Assembly: GCA_017511185.1 (NCBI GenBank)
Contig: JAFWLF010000104.1
Span: forward strand, 62,001 to 126,000
Direction: 5' to 3'
Origin: RGIG5612 sp017511185
GTDB taxonomy: Bacteria; Bacillota; Clostridia; Lachnospirales; Lachnospiraceae
Length of the DNA stretch: 64,000 bases
Within the stretch, counting starts at the first letter, position 1. Every line of letters starts with the position of its first letter. The notes under the pieces were generated by a model. The model saw only the letters and a program-made list of their open reading frames with translations, searched no databases and was not told the origin of the DNA. A program made the translations under genes and the position numbers. Shown here in pieces: positions 41,041 to 51,263 of this stretch.

Positions 41041-43128
41041 ATGAATGTTTATAAGACAGAACAACTCAGAAATGTCGTTCTTTTGGGGCATGGCGGTTCT
41101 GGTAAATCCACGTTAGCAGAAGCTTTTGCTTTTACAACCGGGATCACGACCAGAATGGGCAATATTGCTGACGGCAACACCATCAGTGATTTTGATAAAG
41201 AAGAGCAGAAAAGACAATTTTCTATCAGCACAACTGTAATTCCAATCGAATTTAATAAAATCAAGATCAACGTCCTGGATACTCCGGGTTATTTCGATTT
41301 TATCGGCGCAACGGAAGAAGGTCTCAGTGTTGCTGATGCTGCTGTTATTGTTGTCAATGCTAAGAGCGGTATCGAAGTTGGTACACATAAGGCTTGGGGT
41401 TTCTGTGAGAGATTCCATATTCCACGTATTATTTATATTTCCGGCATGGATGATGCGAATGCTGATTTTGCAGGTGTCGTAGAATCCCTGAAAGAAGAAT
41501 TTGGCAATAAGATTGCTCCGCTTCAGATCCCGATCAAAGAAGGCGGTGCTTTCACTGGTTATGTCAATGTTATTCGTGAAGCAGGAAGAAAATATAAAGC
41601 AGACGGTTCCTATGATGAGTGTGATGTTCCTGCTGATCTTTCTTCTGAGGTTGCTTCTACCAGAGAAGAGGTTATGGAGCACGTAGCTGAGACCAGTGAA
41701 GAATTTATGGAGAAATATTTCGGTGGCGAAGAATTCACCATGGATGAAATTCTTTCCGCTCTGAATTCTGCTGCTACAGAAGGCGATATCGTTCCTGTTT
41801 TAGTTGGTGCTACAACGAAAAACCTTGGACCAAAAGCAGTTCTGGAAGCAATTGAGCGTTACTTCCCATCTCCGGATCACAGCCCGGTTAAGAAAACCGG
41901 TAAATTCACAAAGACGGATGAAGATTTTACTGCAGAGTATAAAGAAGACGGTCCTCTTGCTGCTTATGTATTTAAGACGATCGTGGACCCGTTTATCGGT
42001 AAATATTCTCTGGTTAAGGTTTGCTCCGGCGTATTGAAGAATGATGATCAGGTATTCAATGCTGCAACGGATGAAAGTGAAAAATTATCCAAGCTTTATA
42101 TCATGCGCGGCAAGAACTTTGAAGAGATCAATATGCTGAATCCTGGTGATATCGGTGCAATCAGCAAACTGGATCTTGCAAAGACAGGTGACACCTTATC
42201 AAAGAAAGATAATCCGATCATCCTTGATAAGTTCGAAACAGCAAAACCGTATACTTATATGAAATACCGTGCCGTTAATAAAGGCGAGGAAGATAAGATC
42301 CAGCAAGCTCTGCAGAAATTATGTGCAGAAGATCAGACCCTGAGAGTTGTTTCTGATGAAGAAAACAAACAGGCTCTTCTGTACGGCATTGGCGATCAGC
42401 AGCTTGATGTTGTTGTTTCCAAGATGAAAGAAAAATATAAAGTTGATGTTGTTCTGGAAAAACCTGCATTTGCTTTCCGTGAGACCATCAAGAAGTCATC
42501 CGATGTACAGGGCAAACATAAGAAACAGTCCGGCGGACATGGACAGTACGGCGATGTCAGAATGCGTTTTGAGCCTTTAGGCGATACAACAAAAGCATAT
42601 GAATTCGCAGAAGAAGTTGTCGGTGGTTCCGTACCGAAGAACTACTTCCCGGCTGTAGAAAAAGGGTTACAGGAATGTGTCCAGAAAGGACCTCTGGCTA
42701 ATTATCCTGTTGTTGGCGTTAAAGCAACACTGTACGATGGATCTTACCATCCGGTTGACTCGAACGAAATGTCCTTCAAGATGGCAACCATTCTGGCATT
42801 CAAGAAAGGTTTCATGGAGGCAGGTCCTGTTCTCTTAGAGCCTATCGCAAGCCTGAAAGTTACTGTTCCGGATCGTTTTACCGGTGACGTTATGGGCGAT
42901 CTGAACAAGAGACGTGGCCGCGTACTTGGTTCTAATCCGGCTGGTCTTGGCAAGACCTGTATTGAAGCTGATGTACCTCAGTCTGAATTATTCGGCTATG
43001 GTACAACACTTCGGTCCATGACTGGTGGATTCGGCGATTTCGAGTATGAATTCTCCCGTTATGAACAGGCTCCTGCAGATGTTCAGGAAAGAGAAGTCGC
43101 AAGCAGACATACAGACGACGAGGAATAA
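41041..43128 (+). CDS. Elongation factor G-like GTPase (EF-G paralogue)
   Basis: The 695-residue protein has the five-domain layout of EF-G but an atypical GTPase domain. The P-loop is GHGGSGKS (16-23). The switch II motif reads DTPGYFDF (80-87), with tyrosine in place of the catalytic histidine. The guanine-specificity motif NKxD is replaced by SGMD (134-137). Domain IV is present (VVGGSVPKNYFPAVEKGLQE). The family (TM_1651-type EF-G-like proteins) has no settled function. I chose ATG 41041 because GGAGG at 41028-41032 gives normal spacing. An A/T-rich TATAAT at 41003-41008 is a possible -10 box. Confidence 0.88.
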   Translation: MNVYKTEQLRNVVLLGHGGSGKSTLAEAFAFTTGITTRMGNIADGNTISDFDKEEQKRQFSISTTVIPIEFNKIKINVLDTPGYFDFIGATEEGLSVADAAVIVVNAKSGIEVGTHKAWGFCERFHIPRIIYISGMDDANADFAGVVESLKEEFGNKIAPLQIPIKEGGAFTGYVNVIREAGRKYKADGSYDECDVPADLSSEVASTREEVMEHVAETSEEFMEKYFGGEEFTMDEILSALNSAATEGDIVPVLVGATTKNLGPKAVLEAIERYFPSPDHSPVKKTGKFTKTDEDFTAEYKEDGPLAAYVFKTIVDPFIGKYSLVKVCSGVLKNDDQVFNAATDESEKLSKLYIMRGKNFEEINMLNPGDIGAISKLDLAKTGDTLSKKDNPIILDKFETAKPYTYMKYRAVNKGEEDKIQQALQKLCAEDQTLRVVSDEENKQALLYGIGDQQLDVVVSKMKEKYKVDVVLEKPAFAFRETIKKSSDVQGKHKKQSGGHGQYGDVRMRFEPLGDTTKAYEFAEEVVGGSVPKNYFPAVEKGLQECVQKGPLANYPVVGVKATLYDGSYHPVDSNEMSFKMATILAFKKGFMEAGPVLLEPIASLKVTVPDRFTGDVMGDLNKRRGRVLGSNPAGLGKTCIEADVPQSELFGYGTTLRSMTGGFGDFEYEFSRYEQAPADVQEREVASRHTDDEE

Positions 43129-43137
43129 TTCCTTTTT

Positions 43138-44358
43138 ATGAAATACGATATTGTAATCATTGGTGGCGGTGCATCTGGTTTATGCACCGCCATAATGTCT
43201 AAAACAGAAACAAATTCTATATTGATCATTGACCATGAGGACCGTGTTGGGAAAAAGATCCTGTCTACAGGGAATGGAAAATGTAATCTGACAAACCGTT
43301 ACTGCCGTACGGAGCTTTTCTCATCGAATCCGGAAGGAATCTATCCATATTTTCCGGAAGCTAACAGAGCTTTTGCAGAAACGGTTATCTCATCATTTGA
43401 TGCAGATCAGGCCATTCAATTCTTTCAAGGATTAGGTATTCTGACGGAAGATAAAAACGGTTATATCTATCCACGGAGTGAACAGGCTTCTTCTGTTTTA
43501 GATTGTCTTCGTTTCCGCTGTGAAACATTAGGGATCGATATGGCTCTCGGTTATCAGCCGATGAAGATCTCTAAGAGAGACGATCTCTTTTATATTGATG
43601 ATGAATATTCCTGCAAAAAACTGGTACTTGCGACTGGAGGTATGAGCGCGCCAAATACCGGATCTGACGGCAGTGGGTATGAATTTGCCAAAAGTCTGAG
43701 ACATCATATTGTTGAACCCATTCCGTCTCTTTGCGGTTTAAAGTGCAGTGATCCTTTCTTTAAAGCATTAGCTGGTGTTCGCAATGACAGCAAACTATCT
43801 CTTTATGATGATCAGAAAAACCTGCTGATAGAAGCGCAGGGTAATCTGCAGTTCAATGATTATGGTGTATCCGGCATACCAGTATTTCAAATTTCTTCTG
43901 TTGCTGGACGTTTATTAAAAGATGGGAAGCGGCTGATCCTTAGAATCGACCTCCTTCCGGAAGTATCTTTTAATGAGCTGGCTGGTTTTATAGACAGCAA
44001 ATCGGAGAACTATCTTCTTGGGGTTTTAAATAAAAAGCTTTCTCAGGTGATAGAAAAAGAAATCAGCAGAAAAAAAGGCTGTGAAAACGTTTCTAACGGT
44101 TATCTGAGAGCCTGTATGATCAAACGCTTCAAAGTTCATCCGATCGATATCACATCATTTGCACAGTCCCAGGTAACTGCCGGCGGCGTATCCGTTGACG
44201 AAATCCGGCCTGATACGTGCGAATCCAAATTAGTCGACAATTTATACTTTACCGGGGAAATCATGGATATTAACGGCATTTGCGGCGGTTATAATCTGCA
44301 TTGGGCATGGGCAAGCGCTTATTGTGCGTCCAATGCTTTAAAAGAAGACTCCAAATAG
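43138..44358 (+). CDS. FAD-dependent oxidoreductase, HI0933/YhiN family
   Basis: The 406-residue flavoprotein starts with the FAD-binding motif DIVIIGGGASGLCTAIMS and has GKKILSTGNGKCNLTNR, both characteristic of the family. The C-terminal VTAGGVSVDEI and GEIMDINGICGGYNLHWAWA segments complete the FAD site. The reaction in the cell is not established for this family. It begins nine bases after the EF-G-like gene. A second, unrelated flavoprotein gene follows. Confidence 0.85.
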   Translation: MKYDIVIIGGGASGLCTAIMSKTETNSILIIDHEDRVGKKILSTGNGKCNLTNRYCRTELFSSNPEGIYPYFPEANRAFAETVISSFDADQAIQFFQGLGILTEDKNGYIYPRSEQASSVLDCLRFRCETLGIDMALGYQPMKISKRDDLFYIDDEYSCKKLVLATGGMSAPNTGSDGSGYEFAKSLRHHIVEPIPSLCGLKCSDPFFKALAGVRNDSKLSLYDDQKNLLIEAQGNLQFNDYGVSGIPVFQISSVAGRLLKDGKRLILRIDLLPEVSFNELAGFIDSKSENYLLGVLNKKLSQVIEKEISRKKGCENVSNGYLRACMIKRFKVHPIDITSFAQSQVTAGGVSVDEIRPDTCESKLVDNLYFTGEIMDINGICGGYNLHWAWASAYCASNALKEDSK

Positions 44359-44373
44359 TATTATTTTTTCCAT

Positions 44374-44401
44374 TTGTTTATTTTGGGGAATATGATAAAA
44401 T
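44374..44401 (+). promoter_or_regulatory. Candidate promoter of the second flavoprotein gene
   Basis: TTGTTT at 44374-44379 and TAAAAT at 44396-44401 are 16 bases apart, with TG at 44393-44394 forming an extended -10. Confidence 0.5.
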
Positions 44402-44444
44402 AACTAACACAAAAAAATATAGAAAGGATTCTTAATCAATAACT

Positions 44445-46079
44445 ATGATTCGGATCAGTCAAATTCAATTACCGGTAGATCATACCAAAGCACAGCTGGA
44501 ATCGAGCATCTGTAAGAAGCTCCGTGTCAACGACAATGCGATCGAATCGATCAAATATTCCATTGTCAAACGTTCTTTAGACGCTAGAAATAAGAATAAC
44601 ATCACATACAACTATGTGATCGATGTTTCTGTGGATAATGAAAAAAATATCCTGGAAGCCTGCAAAAAGAGCAAAACGATCACTCATGTACAGGAAAAAC
44701 GTTACTCCTTGCCTGTCCGCGGGCAGGAGTTAATGAAGATCCGGCCGTATGTTGTTGGATCCGGGCCTGCCGGTCTTTTTGCTGCTTATTTTCTGGCTGA
44801 ACATGGATATAAGCCTATTCTGATCGAACGAGGCGAAAGTGTAGAAAAGAGAACCGTTCGGATCCATGAATTTCTGGATGCTGAAAAGCCGCTTCATCCA
44901 GACTCTAATGTTCAGTTCGGTGAAGGCGGAGCAGGCACCTTTTCTGATGGCAAATTAACAACCGGTGTAAATGACCCGCAGGGAAGAAACCGTCTTGTTT
45001 TACAAACATTCATCGATAATGGTGCTCCGGAAGAGATCCTGTATTTAAATAAACCGCATCTTGGAACTGATATGCTTTGCCGTATCGTTAAGAATATGCG
45101 CAAAAAGATCATTCAGAACGGCGGAGAAGTGGTCTTTAACACAAAATTTGTCGGATTTACTGCAAGCAACGGACATTTGGACAGTATCAAACTGGAATCC
45201 AATTTCAAAGGCCGGACTCATATTATGGAGGTTGACTGCAATCATCTGGTCCTTGCGATCGGTCATTCTGCTCGCGATACGTTCCGTGATCTATATGATC
45301 AGAATATCCACATGGAGCAGAAACCATTTGCGGTCGGTGTCCGGATCGAGCACTCCCAGGAAGCTGTCAATAAAGCACAATATGGAGAGAACTATCTGGA
45401 AAAATACGGAGACCTTCTCCCTGTTGCGGATTACAAACTCACGGCTAAGACAAAGGATGGAAGAAGCGTTTATACCTTCTGTATGTGTCCTGGCGGATAC
45501 GTGATCAATTCTTCTTCTGAAGAAAACCGGCTTTGTGTGAATGGTATGAGCTTTTCGCAGCGTGATGGAGAAAACGCCAATTCTGCAATCGTTGCTGCTG
45601 TAACGCCAGATGATTATGCTTCCTCAGATCATCCGCTGGAGGGCATCGAATTCCAGAGAATGCTGGAAGAAAACGCTTATAAAGCAAAGAACGGAAAAAT
45701 ACCTGTGCAGCTTCTGAAAGATTTCATGGAAGGAAACGTATCAGACCATTTTGATTCTGTATATCCAAACTGCCTGGGTAATTGTGATTTTGCAGATATC
45801 AATACCATCCTTCCGGATTTTATCTGTGAAGCAATTAAAGAAGGAATTGAAGCTTTTGATCATAAGATTCCGGGGTTCGCAAATCCGGAAGCAGTTCTTT
45901 CTGCGGTAGAAAGCCGTACGTCTTCACCGGTACGTATTCTTAGAGATGAGCATTTTGAAAGTAATATCAAGGGAATCTTCCCATGTGGAGAAGGTGCAGG
46001 ATATGCTGGAGGAATTACAAGCGCTGCAATGGATGGAATTAAAGTATTTGAGGAGATCTACAGCAGGTTTAAAGCATAA
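44445..46079 (+). CDS. NAD(P)/FAD-dependent dehydrogenase (COG2509 family)
   Basis: The 544-residue protein has an N-terminal domain of about 95 residues with KYSIVKRSLDARNK, then an FAD-binding Rossmann motif VVGSGPAGLFAAYFLAEHG and VQFGEGGAGTFSDGKLTTG. The C-terminus ends with GEGAGYAGGITSAAMDGI, closing the FAD site. This is a conserved but uncharacterised flavoprotein family. Its ATG is about 16 bases from the nearest AAAGGA, a long spacing. It starts the run that leads through an unknown gene to miaB-mutSL. Confidence 0.85.
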   Translation: MIRISQIQLPVDHTKAQLESSICKKLRVNDNAIESIKYSIVKRSLDARNKNNITYNYVIDVSVDNEKNILEACKKSKTITHVQEKRYSLPVRGQELMKIRPYVVGSGPAGLFAAYFLAEHGYKPILIERGESVEKRTVRIHEFLDAEKPLHPDSNVQFGEGGAGTFSDGKLTTGVNDPQGRNRLVLQTFIDNGAPEEILYLNKPHLGTDMLCRIVKNMRKKIIQNGGEVVFNTKFVGFTASNGHLDSIKLESNFKGRTHIMEVDCNHLVLAIGHSARDTFRDLYDQNIHMEQKPFAVGVRIEHSQEAVNKAQYGENYLEKYGDLLPVADYKLTAKTKDGRSVYTFCMCPGGYVINSSSEENRLCVNGMSFSQRDGENANSAIVAAVTPDDYASSDHPLEGIEFQRMLEENAYKAKNGKIPVQLLKDFMEGNVSDHFDSVYPNCLGNCDFADINTILPDFICEAIKEGIEAFDHKIPGFANPEAVLSAVESRTSSPVRILRDEHFESNIKGIFPCGEGAGYAGGITSAAMDGIKVFEEIYSRFKA

Positions 46080-46082
46080 ATC

Positions 46083-47240
46083 ATGTTGATCAATATTTTA
46101 CAGAAAAACGGAGACCTGTACGATCTGTCCTGGAAAGGGGATCAGATCCTGGAGATTTATCATATGGATCATAAACCAGCTGATCTGCTGAAGCTTTGTG
46201 TTTATGATCCTGCTTCTAATACACTGGAAGAAATCCAGCCGGATGTTAAAAAAGTCGCTTTCATGAACATCAATGTTTCTTATAAACCTTGTTTGGAAGT
46301 CTATTACGCCACCTATCATGAAACAGAAGATAAAATGATAGAGATCCGGCTGTATGCGTATCATCTGAAAACCAGAAAGACACGGATCGTTTGTTCTTTT
46401 CTCGAAAGCAGGAGTGTTCTGACATCGCAGAAGATCATCCGGGCTTTTATTCTTTCTCCATCTGATGTTTTAATTCAGACAGAAATCGTGAATAAGAGAG
46501 AATCCAGTAATCTGATGGGTTCCATTGTGTTTACTCAAACGATGTATTCCGCTGACCTGCCAGCACCATTACCAGTTATTGAAGAGAACTTTAACAACAA
46601 CGGGATCAATGCCATCATTCCCATGAATGAATCTGAGATCCTTGTGAAAACCGGTTTTTCTTTTCTGGAAGACTCCAGATTGTCTGTTGCATCCAAAAAT
46701 GATGCGCTGATAGAAAGTGTTTATCGTACTACATCACAAAAATTGATCGGAGATTTAAAACTTTCTCTGGGCAATATTGATATGTACCTGATCACGACCG
46801 CTTATTTTGATAAATATATTCTCCGGCCTGAAATTATAGACGAATTTATTGTATTCAATGTGGTTGATGTCGCATCCAAGACTTCAGAAAGTTTGTTTAT
46901 TAATTACGTTAACGATGAGAAATTTACGGTCCAGAATAATAATATCGATCTGACAGACCTGCGCGTAGCTTATGTGATCAATAATGATCCTTATATTCGC
47001 CGCACCAAAGATGGAAGAAGTGCTTTCGTGAATGTACGAACGGCAGAGAATGATATTTCATTTGTGGATGACACATTTATTACCGTTCTCGGAAAATTGT
47101 TTGTACTGGAATCCAAAAACAAACGGCATTCCAATCTGAAATTATACAATTACCCTAAAATGGATATCGTCCTGGATGCTAAATATTCCTATATAGCCGG
47201 TATTCATAACAAAGAACAGTATTTTTTATACACGGAATAA
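46083..47240 (+). CDS. Uncharacterised protein of the miaB-mutSL operon
   Basis: I do not recognise this 385-residue protein. It has no signal peptide and no membrane segment. The sequence is rich in short beta-strand-like stretches alternating with polar turns, which would suit a beta-propeller or stacked-sheet fold, but no repeat is regular enough to prove it. It starts three bases after the COG2509 stop with no ribosome binding site and ends one base before the miaB start, so it is translated with its neighbours. Codon use looks like that of the neighbours, so recent transfer is unlikely. Confidence 0.75.
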   Translation: MLINILQKNGDLYDLSWKGDQILEIYHMDHKPADLLKLCVYDPASNTLEEIQPDVKKVAFMNINVSYKPCLEVYYATYHETEDKMIEIRLYAYHLKTRKTRIVCSFLESRSVLTSQKIIRAFILSPSDVLIQTEIVNKRESSNLMGSIVFTQTMYSADLPAPLPVIEENFNNNGINAIIPMNESEILVKTGFSFLEDSRLSVASKNDALIESVYRTTSQKLIGDLKLSLGNIDMYLITTAYFDKYILRPEIIDEFIVFNVVDVASKTSESLFINYVNDEKFTVQNNNIDLTDLRVAYVINNDPYIRRTKDGRSAFVNVRTAENDISFVDDTFITVLGKLFVLESKNKRHSNLKLYNYPKMDIVLDAKYSYIAGIHNKEQYFLYTE

Positions 47241-47241
47241 A

Positions 47242-48675
47242 ATGGTTTATACTTCTTTAGAGATTGATGAAATCTTGAATAAGGCACCTGTAATGGAACC
47301 GCAGCGGCAGTTCTATTTTGTTGACCAGTGCCGAAAGATCATTTCTGCGCTGGAAGAAGAAAAAGGGCGGAAACTGACGGTCTGTATCAATACCTTCGGC
47401 TGTCAGATGAATGCAAAAGATTCTGAGAAGCTTCTCGGAATCATGGAAGAGATTGGTTACGTGGAGAGCGATAGCGAGGATTCCGATTTCGTTCTTTATA
47501 ATACCTGTACCGTCCGGGAACATGCAAATGTGCGCGTTTACGGACGTTTAGGTGTTTTAAAGAATTCCAAAGATAAAAACCCGGACATGATCATTGCATT
47601 GTGTGGATGCATGATGCAGGAGAATGCGGTTGTAGAAAAGATCAAACAAAGCTATAAACATGTCGATATTATTTTCGGCACTTACAATATTTACAAGCTG
47701 GCTGAACTACTGTTCCTGCATTTCACGCAGAAAAAGATGCAGATCGAAATATATGAATCTCCGCAGGAGATTGTTGAAGATCTTCCATCAGAACGGAAAT
47801 TCAAGTTTAAGTCTGGCGTCAATATTATGTATGGCTGCAATAACTTCTGCAGCTACTGCATCGTTCCTTATGTTCGTGGAAGAGAACGGAGCAGAGAAAA
47901 AGAAGATATATTAAAGGAAATAAGAAACCTGGCTGCAGATAGTGTCATTGAAATCATGCTGCTTGGACAGAATGTCAATTCCTATGCCTATGGTTTCCCG
48001 CAATTGTTAGCAGAAGCTGCACAGATTCCGGAAATCAAACGGATCCGTTTTATGACATCCCATCCAAAAGATCTGTCTGATGATCTGATCCGGGTGATCA
48101 AAGACAATCCGAAAATTGCACGCCATATCCACCTGCCGCTGCAGTCCGGCAGCACCAGGGTGTTAAAAGAAATGAACCGGCATTATACCAAAGAAGGCTA
48201 TCTGGAGCTGGTAGATAAGATTCGCAGCGAGATCAAGGATATTTCTATAACGACGGATATCATTGTCGGTTTTCCTGGAGAAACGGAAGAAGATTTTCAA
48301 GATACTCTTGACGTTGTCCGTAAAGCTAAATTTGAGAGTGCTTTTACTTTTATCTATTCCAAAAGAAGCGGTACGAAAGCTGCATTGATGCCGGACCAGA
48401 TTCCACGGGATATTGTGAATGATCGTTTTAACCGTTTGCTTGCATTGGTAACAGAAGGCGCTACAAAACAGACAATGCGCTATACCGGACAATCAGTAGA
48501 GGTTCTCGTGGAAGAGATCAATCAAAAAGATCCGTCTCTTTTAACGGGGCGTATGTCAAATAACTCGTTAGTACATTTTAAAGGTTCCAACGACCTTATC
48601 GGAACGATGGCAAAAGTCCATCTGGATGAAGCAAAAGGTTTTTATTATCTGGGAACACTTATAAGGAGTATGTAA
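47242..48675 (+). CDS. miaB: tRNA-2-methylthio-N6-dimethylallyladenosine synthase MiaB
   Basis: MiaB is a radical SAM enzyme that adds a methylthio group to i6A37 of tRNA, the product of MiaA. The 477-residue protein has the N-terminal NTFGCQMNAKDSE motif, the radical SAM cysteines C199, C203 and C206 in GCNNFCSYC, and LPLQSGSTRVLKEMNRHYT. A C-terminal TRAM domain follows. The gene overlaps mutS by one base, and miaA lies downstream of mutL, so both steps of the same modification sit in one operon. Confidence 0.96.
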   Translation: MVYTSLEIDEILNKAPVMEPQRQFYFVDQCRKIISALEEEKGRKLTVCINTFGCQMNAKDSEKLLGIMEEIGYVESDSEDSDFVLYNTCTVREHANVRVYGRLGVLKNSKDKNPDMIIALCGCMMQENAVVEKIKQSYKHVDIIFGTYNIYKLAELLFLHFTQKKMQIEIYESPQEIVEDLPSERKFKFKSGVNIMYGCNNFCSYCIVPYVRGRERSREKEDILKEIRNLAADSVIEIMLLGQNVNSYAYGFPQLLAEAAQIPEIKRIRFMTSHPKDLSDDLIRVIKDNPKIARHIHLPLQSGSTRVLKEMNRHYTKEGYLELVDKIRSEIKDISITTDIIVGFPGETEEDFQDTLDVVRKAKFESAFTFIYSKRSGTKAALMPDQIPRDIVNDRFNRLLALVTEGATKQTMRYTGQSVEVLVEEINQKDPSLLTGRMSNNSLVHFKGSNDLIGTMAKVHLDEAKGFYYLGTLIRSM

Positions 48676-51263
48676 TGGCTTTATCGCCAATGATGACAAA
48701 ATATCTGGAGACAAAAGAGCAGTATCCTGACTGTATTCTTTTTTACCGCCTTGGTGATTTTTATGAAATGTTTTTTGATGATGCATTGACAGCATCCAAA
48801 GAACTGGAGATCACATTAACGGGAAAGGACTGCGGTCTGGAAGAGCGTGCGCCAATGTGCGGCGTTCCTTATCATGCTGTAGACGCTTATCTGAACAAAC
48901 TGGTCTCAAAAGGTTATAAAGTAGCCATTGCGGAACAAGTTGAAGACCCGAAGCTGGCAAAAGGACTGGTAAAGAGAGAAGTGATCCGTGTGGTCACTCC
49001 CGGTACCAACATCAACCCGCTTTCTTTAGACGAAGATAAAAACAATTATCTGATGTGTATCTACTATGCATCCGAGTATTTTGCAGTTTCATTTGTCGAT
49101 ATTACAACGGGTGATTTTCTAACCACCACAATATCTTCGCTGTCATCGTTGATGGATGAGATCAATAAGTTTCCGGTAGCTGAAATCATTTCCAATCATT
49201 CTTTTGCAATGTCTGGTGCAGATTTCGGTTATATCAAAGATAAACTAGGCATTACTTTTTATACTGTCAATGATTCTTACTTTGATCAGAAAGAAAGTGT
49301 AGATCTGATCAAACAGCATTTTCACGTGATCGATCTTTCCGGTCTCGGATTAAATGACTATCCGCTTTGCATCCCTTGTATTGGTGCAACGTTACGTTAT
49401 TTATATGAGACACAGAAAAACGGTTTAGAGTTTTTAAATAAGCTGACTGTTTATTCTACAGGGAAATATATGATCGTCGATTCTGCTGCCCGCAGAAATC
49501 TGGAATTGACTGAAACAATGCGGGAGAAGAATAAAAAAGGTTCCCTGTTATGGGTTTTGGATAAAACAAAAACAGCAATGGGCGCCAGGGCACTGCGTTA
49601 TTTTATCGAACAGCCTTTGGTAGATAAAGAAGAGATCCTGATGCGTCAGGATGCTGTGGGAGAACTGAATGAATCTCTGATCGACCGTGATGAATTAAGA
49701 GAATATCTGAATCCAATCTACGATCTGGAGCGTCTCCTTGCAAAGATATCTTATCATTCTGCCAACCCGCGGGATCTGGTTGCATTTAAGAGTTCTCTTA
49801 AAATGCTCCCGGCGGTTAAATACTGCATGCAGAAATACCACAGCCGTTTATTAGCACAGCTGTATCAGGATCTGGATTGTCTGGAAGATCTGGAAAAGCT
49901 GATCGATGATGCGATTGTTGAAGAGCCGCCTCTTTCTATTAAAGACGGCGGAATCATTAAAGAAGGGTATTCCGAACAGATCGACACATTGCGTAAGTCT
50001 AAATACGAAGGAAAATCATGGCTTTCGGAGATTGAAGAGAAGGAACGCAATGCGACCGGCATCAAAACTCTGAAGATCAAATTTAATAAAGTATTTGGAT
50101 ACTATATTGAAGTCACGAATTCTTTTAAAGATAAAGTGCCTGACCGTTACATCAGAAAACAAACGCTGGTCAATGCAGAGCGTTATATTACAGAAGAATT
50201 AAAAGAACTGGAAGATACGATCCTTGGCGCAGAAGAAAAATTATTTGCTTTGGAATATGATCTGTTCAGCGATATCCGGGATCAAATCTACGGAGAGATC
50301 CAGCGGATTCAGAAAAGTGCTTCTGTCATCGCAAGGATCGATGCATTTGCTTCTCTGGCATATGTCGCAGAGCAAAACCATTATGTACGCCCGGAGATCA
50401 ATGACAACGGAATCATCCATATCAAGGATGGACGTCATCCTGTCGTTGAAAAGATGATGGAGGAGGGTACTTTTATTCCAAATGATACATATTCTGATCA
50501 GGATGAAAACCGGGTCTGCGTCATCACCGGTCCGAATATGGCAGGAAAATCCACTTATATGCGTCAGCTTGCATTAATTGTTTTAATGGCAAGTATCGGC
50601 TCTTTTGTACCAGCATCCTGGGCATCTATCTGTACGTGCGACCGCATCTTTACCCGTGTCGGAGCATCTGATGATCTGGCATCCGGACAAAGTACTTTTA
50701 TGGTTGAGATGACCGAGGTCGCCAATATTCTTCGTAATGCTACTGAAAAATCGTTAGTCATCCTGGATGAGATCGGAAGAGGCACATCTACATATGACGG
50801 TCTGAGTATTGCCTGGGCCGTGATCGAGTATATTGCTGATAAGAAAAAATGCGGGGCAAAAACATTTTTCTCCACACATTATCACGAACTGACAGAATTG
50901 GAAGGCCATATTGATGGTGTTAAGAACTACTGCATCAGCGTAAAAGAACAAGGAGATAACATTATCTTCCTGCGCAAGATCATCCGTGGAGGCGCTGATA
51001 AAAGCTATGGTGTCCAGGTAGCGGCTTTAGCCGGTGTTCCTGAACCAATTATCAAACGGGCAAAAGAGATCGTGAATCAGCTTTCTTATGCTGATATTAC
51101 GATCAATAAGGATAATCAGATCATTCATACAGAGAGAGCAGAGGAAGAAGTGATCCTTCCGGAAGAAAATGAAACAGAGAACTATATCCGTTCCCTGGAT
51201 CTGGATAAGCTTTCTCCAATTGAAGCGATCAACATCTTATACGATTTGAAAAACAGATTATGA
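48675..51263 (+). CDS. mutS: DNA mismatch repair protein MutS
   Basis: MutS recognises mismatched bases and recruits MutL. The 862-residue protein has the mismatch-reading F29-Y30-E31 motif in LGDFYEMFF, the clamp and lever domains in the middle, and Walker A GPNMAGKST at about 619-627. Further ATPase motifs are VILDEIGRGTSTYDG and STHYHEL. AAGGAG inside the miaB end precedes ATG 48675, and the mutL start overlaps the stop (ATGA). Confidence 0.97.
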   Translation: MALSPMMTKYLETKEQYPDCILFYRLGDFYEMFFDDALTASKELEITLTGKDCGLEERAPMCGVPYHAVDAYLNKLVSKGYKVAIAEQVEDPKLAKGLVKREVIRVVTPGTNINPLSLDEDKNNYLMCIYYASEYFAVSFVDITTGDFLTTTISSLSSLMDEINKFPVAEIISNHSFAMSGADFGYIKDKLGITFYTVNDSYFDQKESVDLIKQHFHVIDLSGLGLNDYPLCIPCIGATLRYLYETQKNGLEFLNKLTVYSTGKYMIVDSAARRNLELTETMREKNKKGSLLWVLDKTKTAMGARALRYFIEQPLVDKEEILMRQDAVGELNESLIDRDELREYLNPIYDLERLLAKISYHSANPRDLVAFKSSLKMLPAVKYCMQKYHSRLLAQLYQDLDCLEDLEKLIDDAIVEEPPLSIKDGGIIKEGYSEQIDTLRKSKYEGKSWLSEIEEKERNATGIKTLKIKFNKVFGYYIEVTNSFKDKVPDRYIRKQTLVNAERYITEELKELEDTILGAEEKLFALEYDLFSDIRDQIYGEIQRIQKSASVIARIDAFASLAYVAEQNHYVRPEINDNGIIHIKDGRHPVVEKMMEEGTFIPNDTYSDQDENRVCVITGPNMAGKSTYMRQLALIVLMASIGSFVPASWASICTCDRIFTRVGASDDLASGQSTFMVEMTEVANILRNATEKSLVILDEIGRGTSTYDGLSIAWAVIEYIADKKKCGAKTFFSTHYHELTELEGHIDGVKNYCISVKEQGDNIIFLRKIIRGGADKSYGVQVAALAGVPEPIIKRAKEIVNQLSYADITINKDNQIIHTERAEEEVILPEENETENYIRSLDLDKLSPIEAINILYDLKNRL

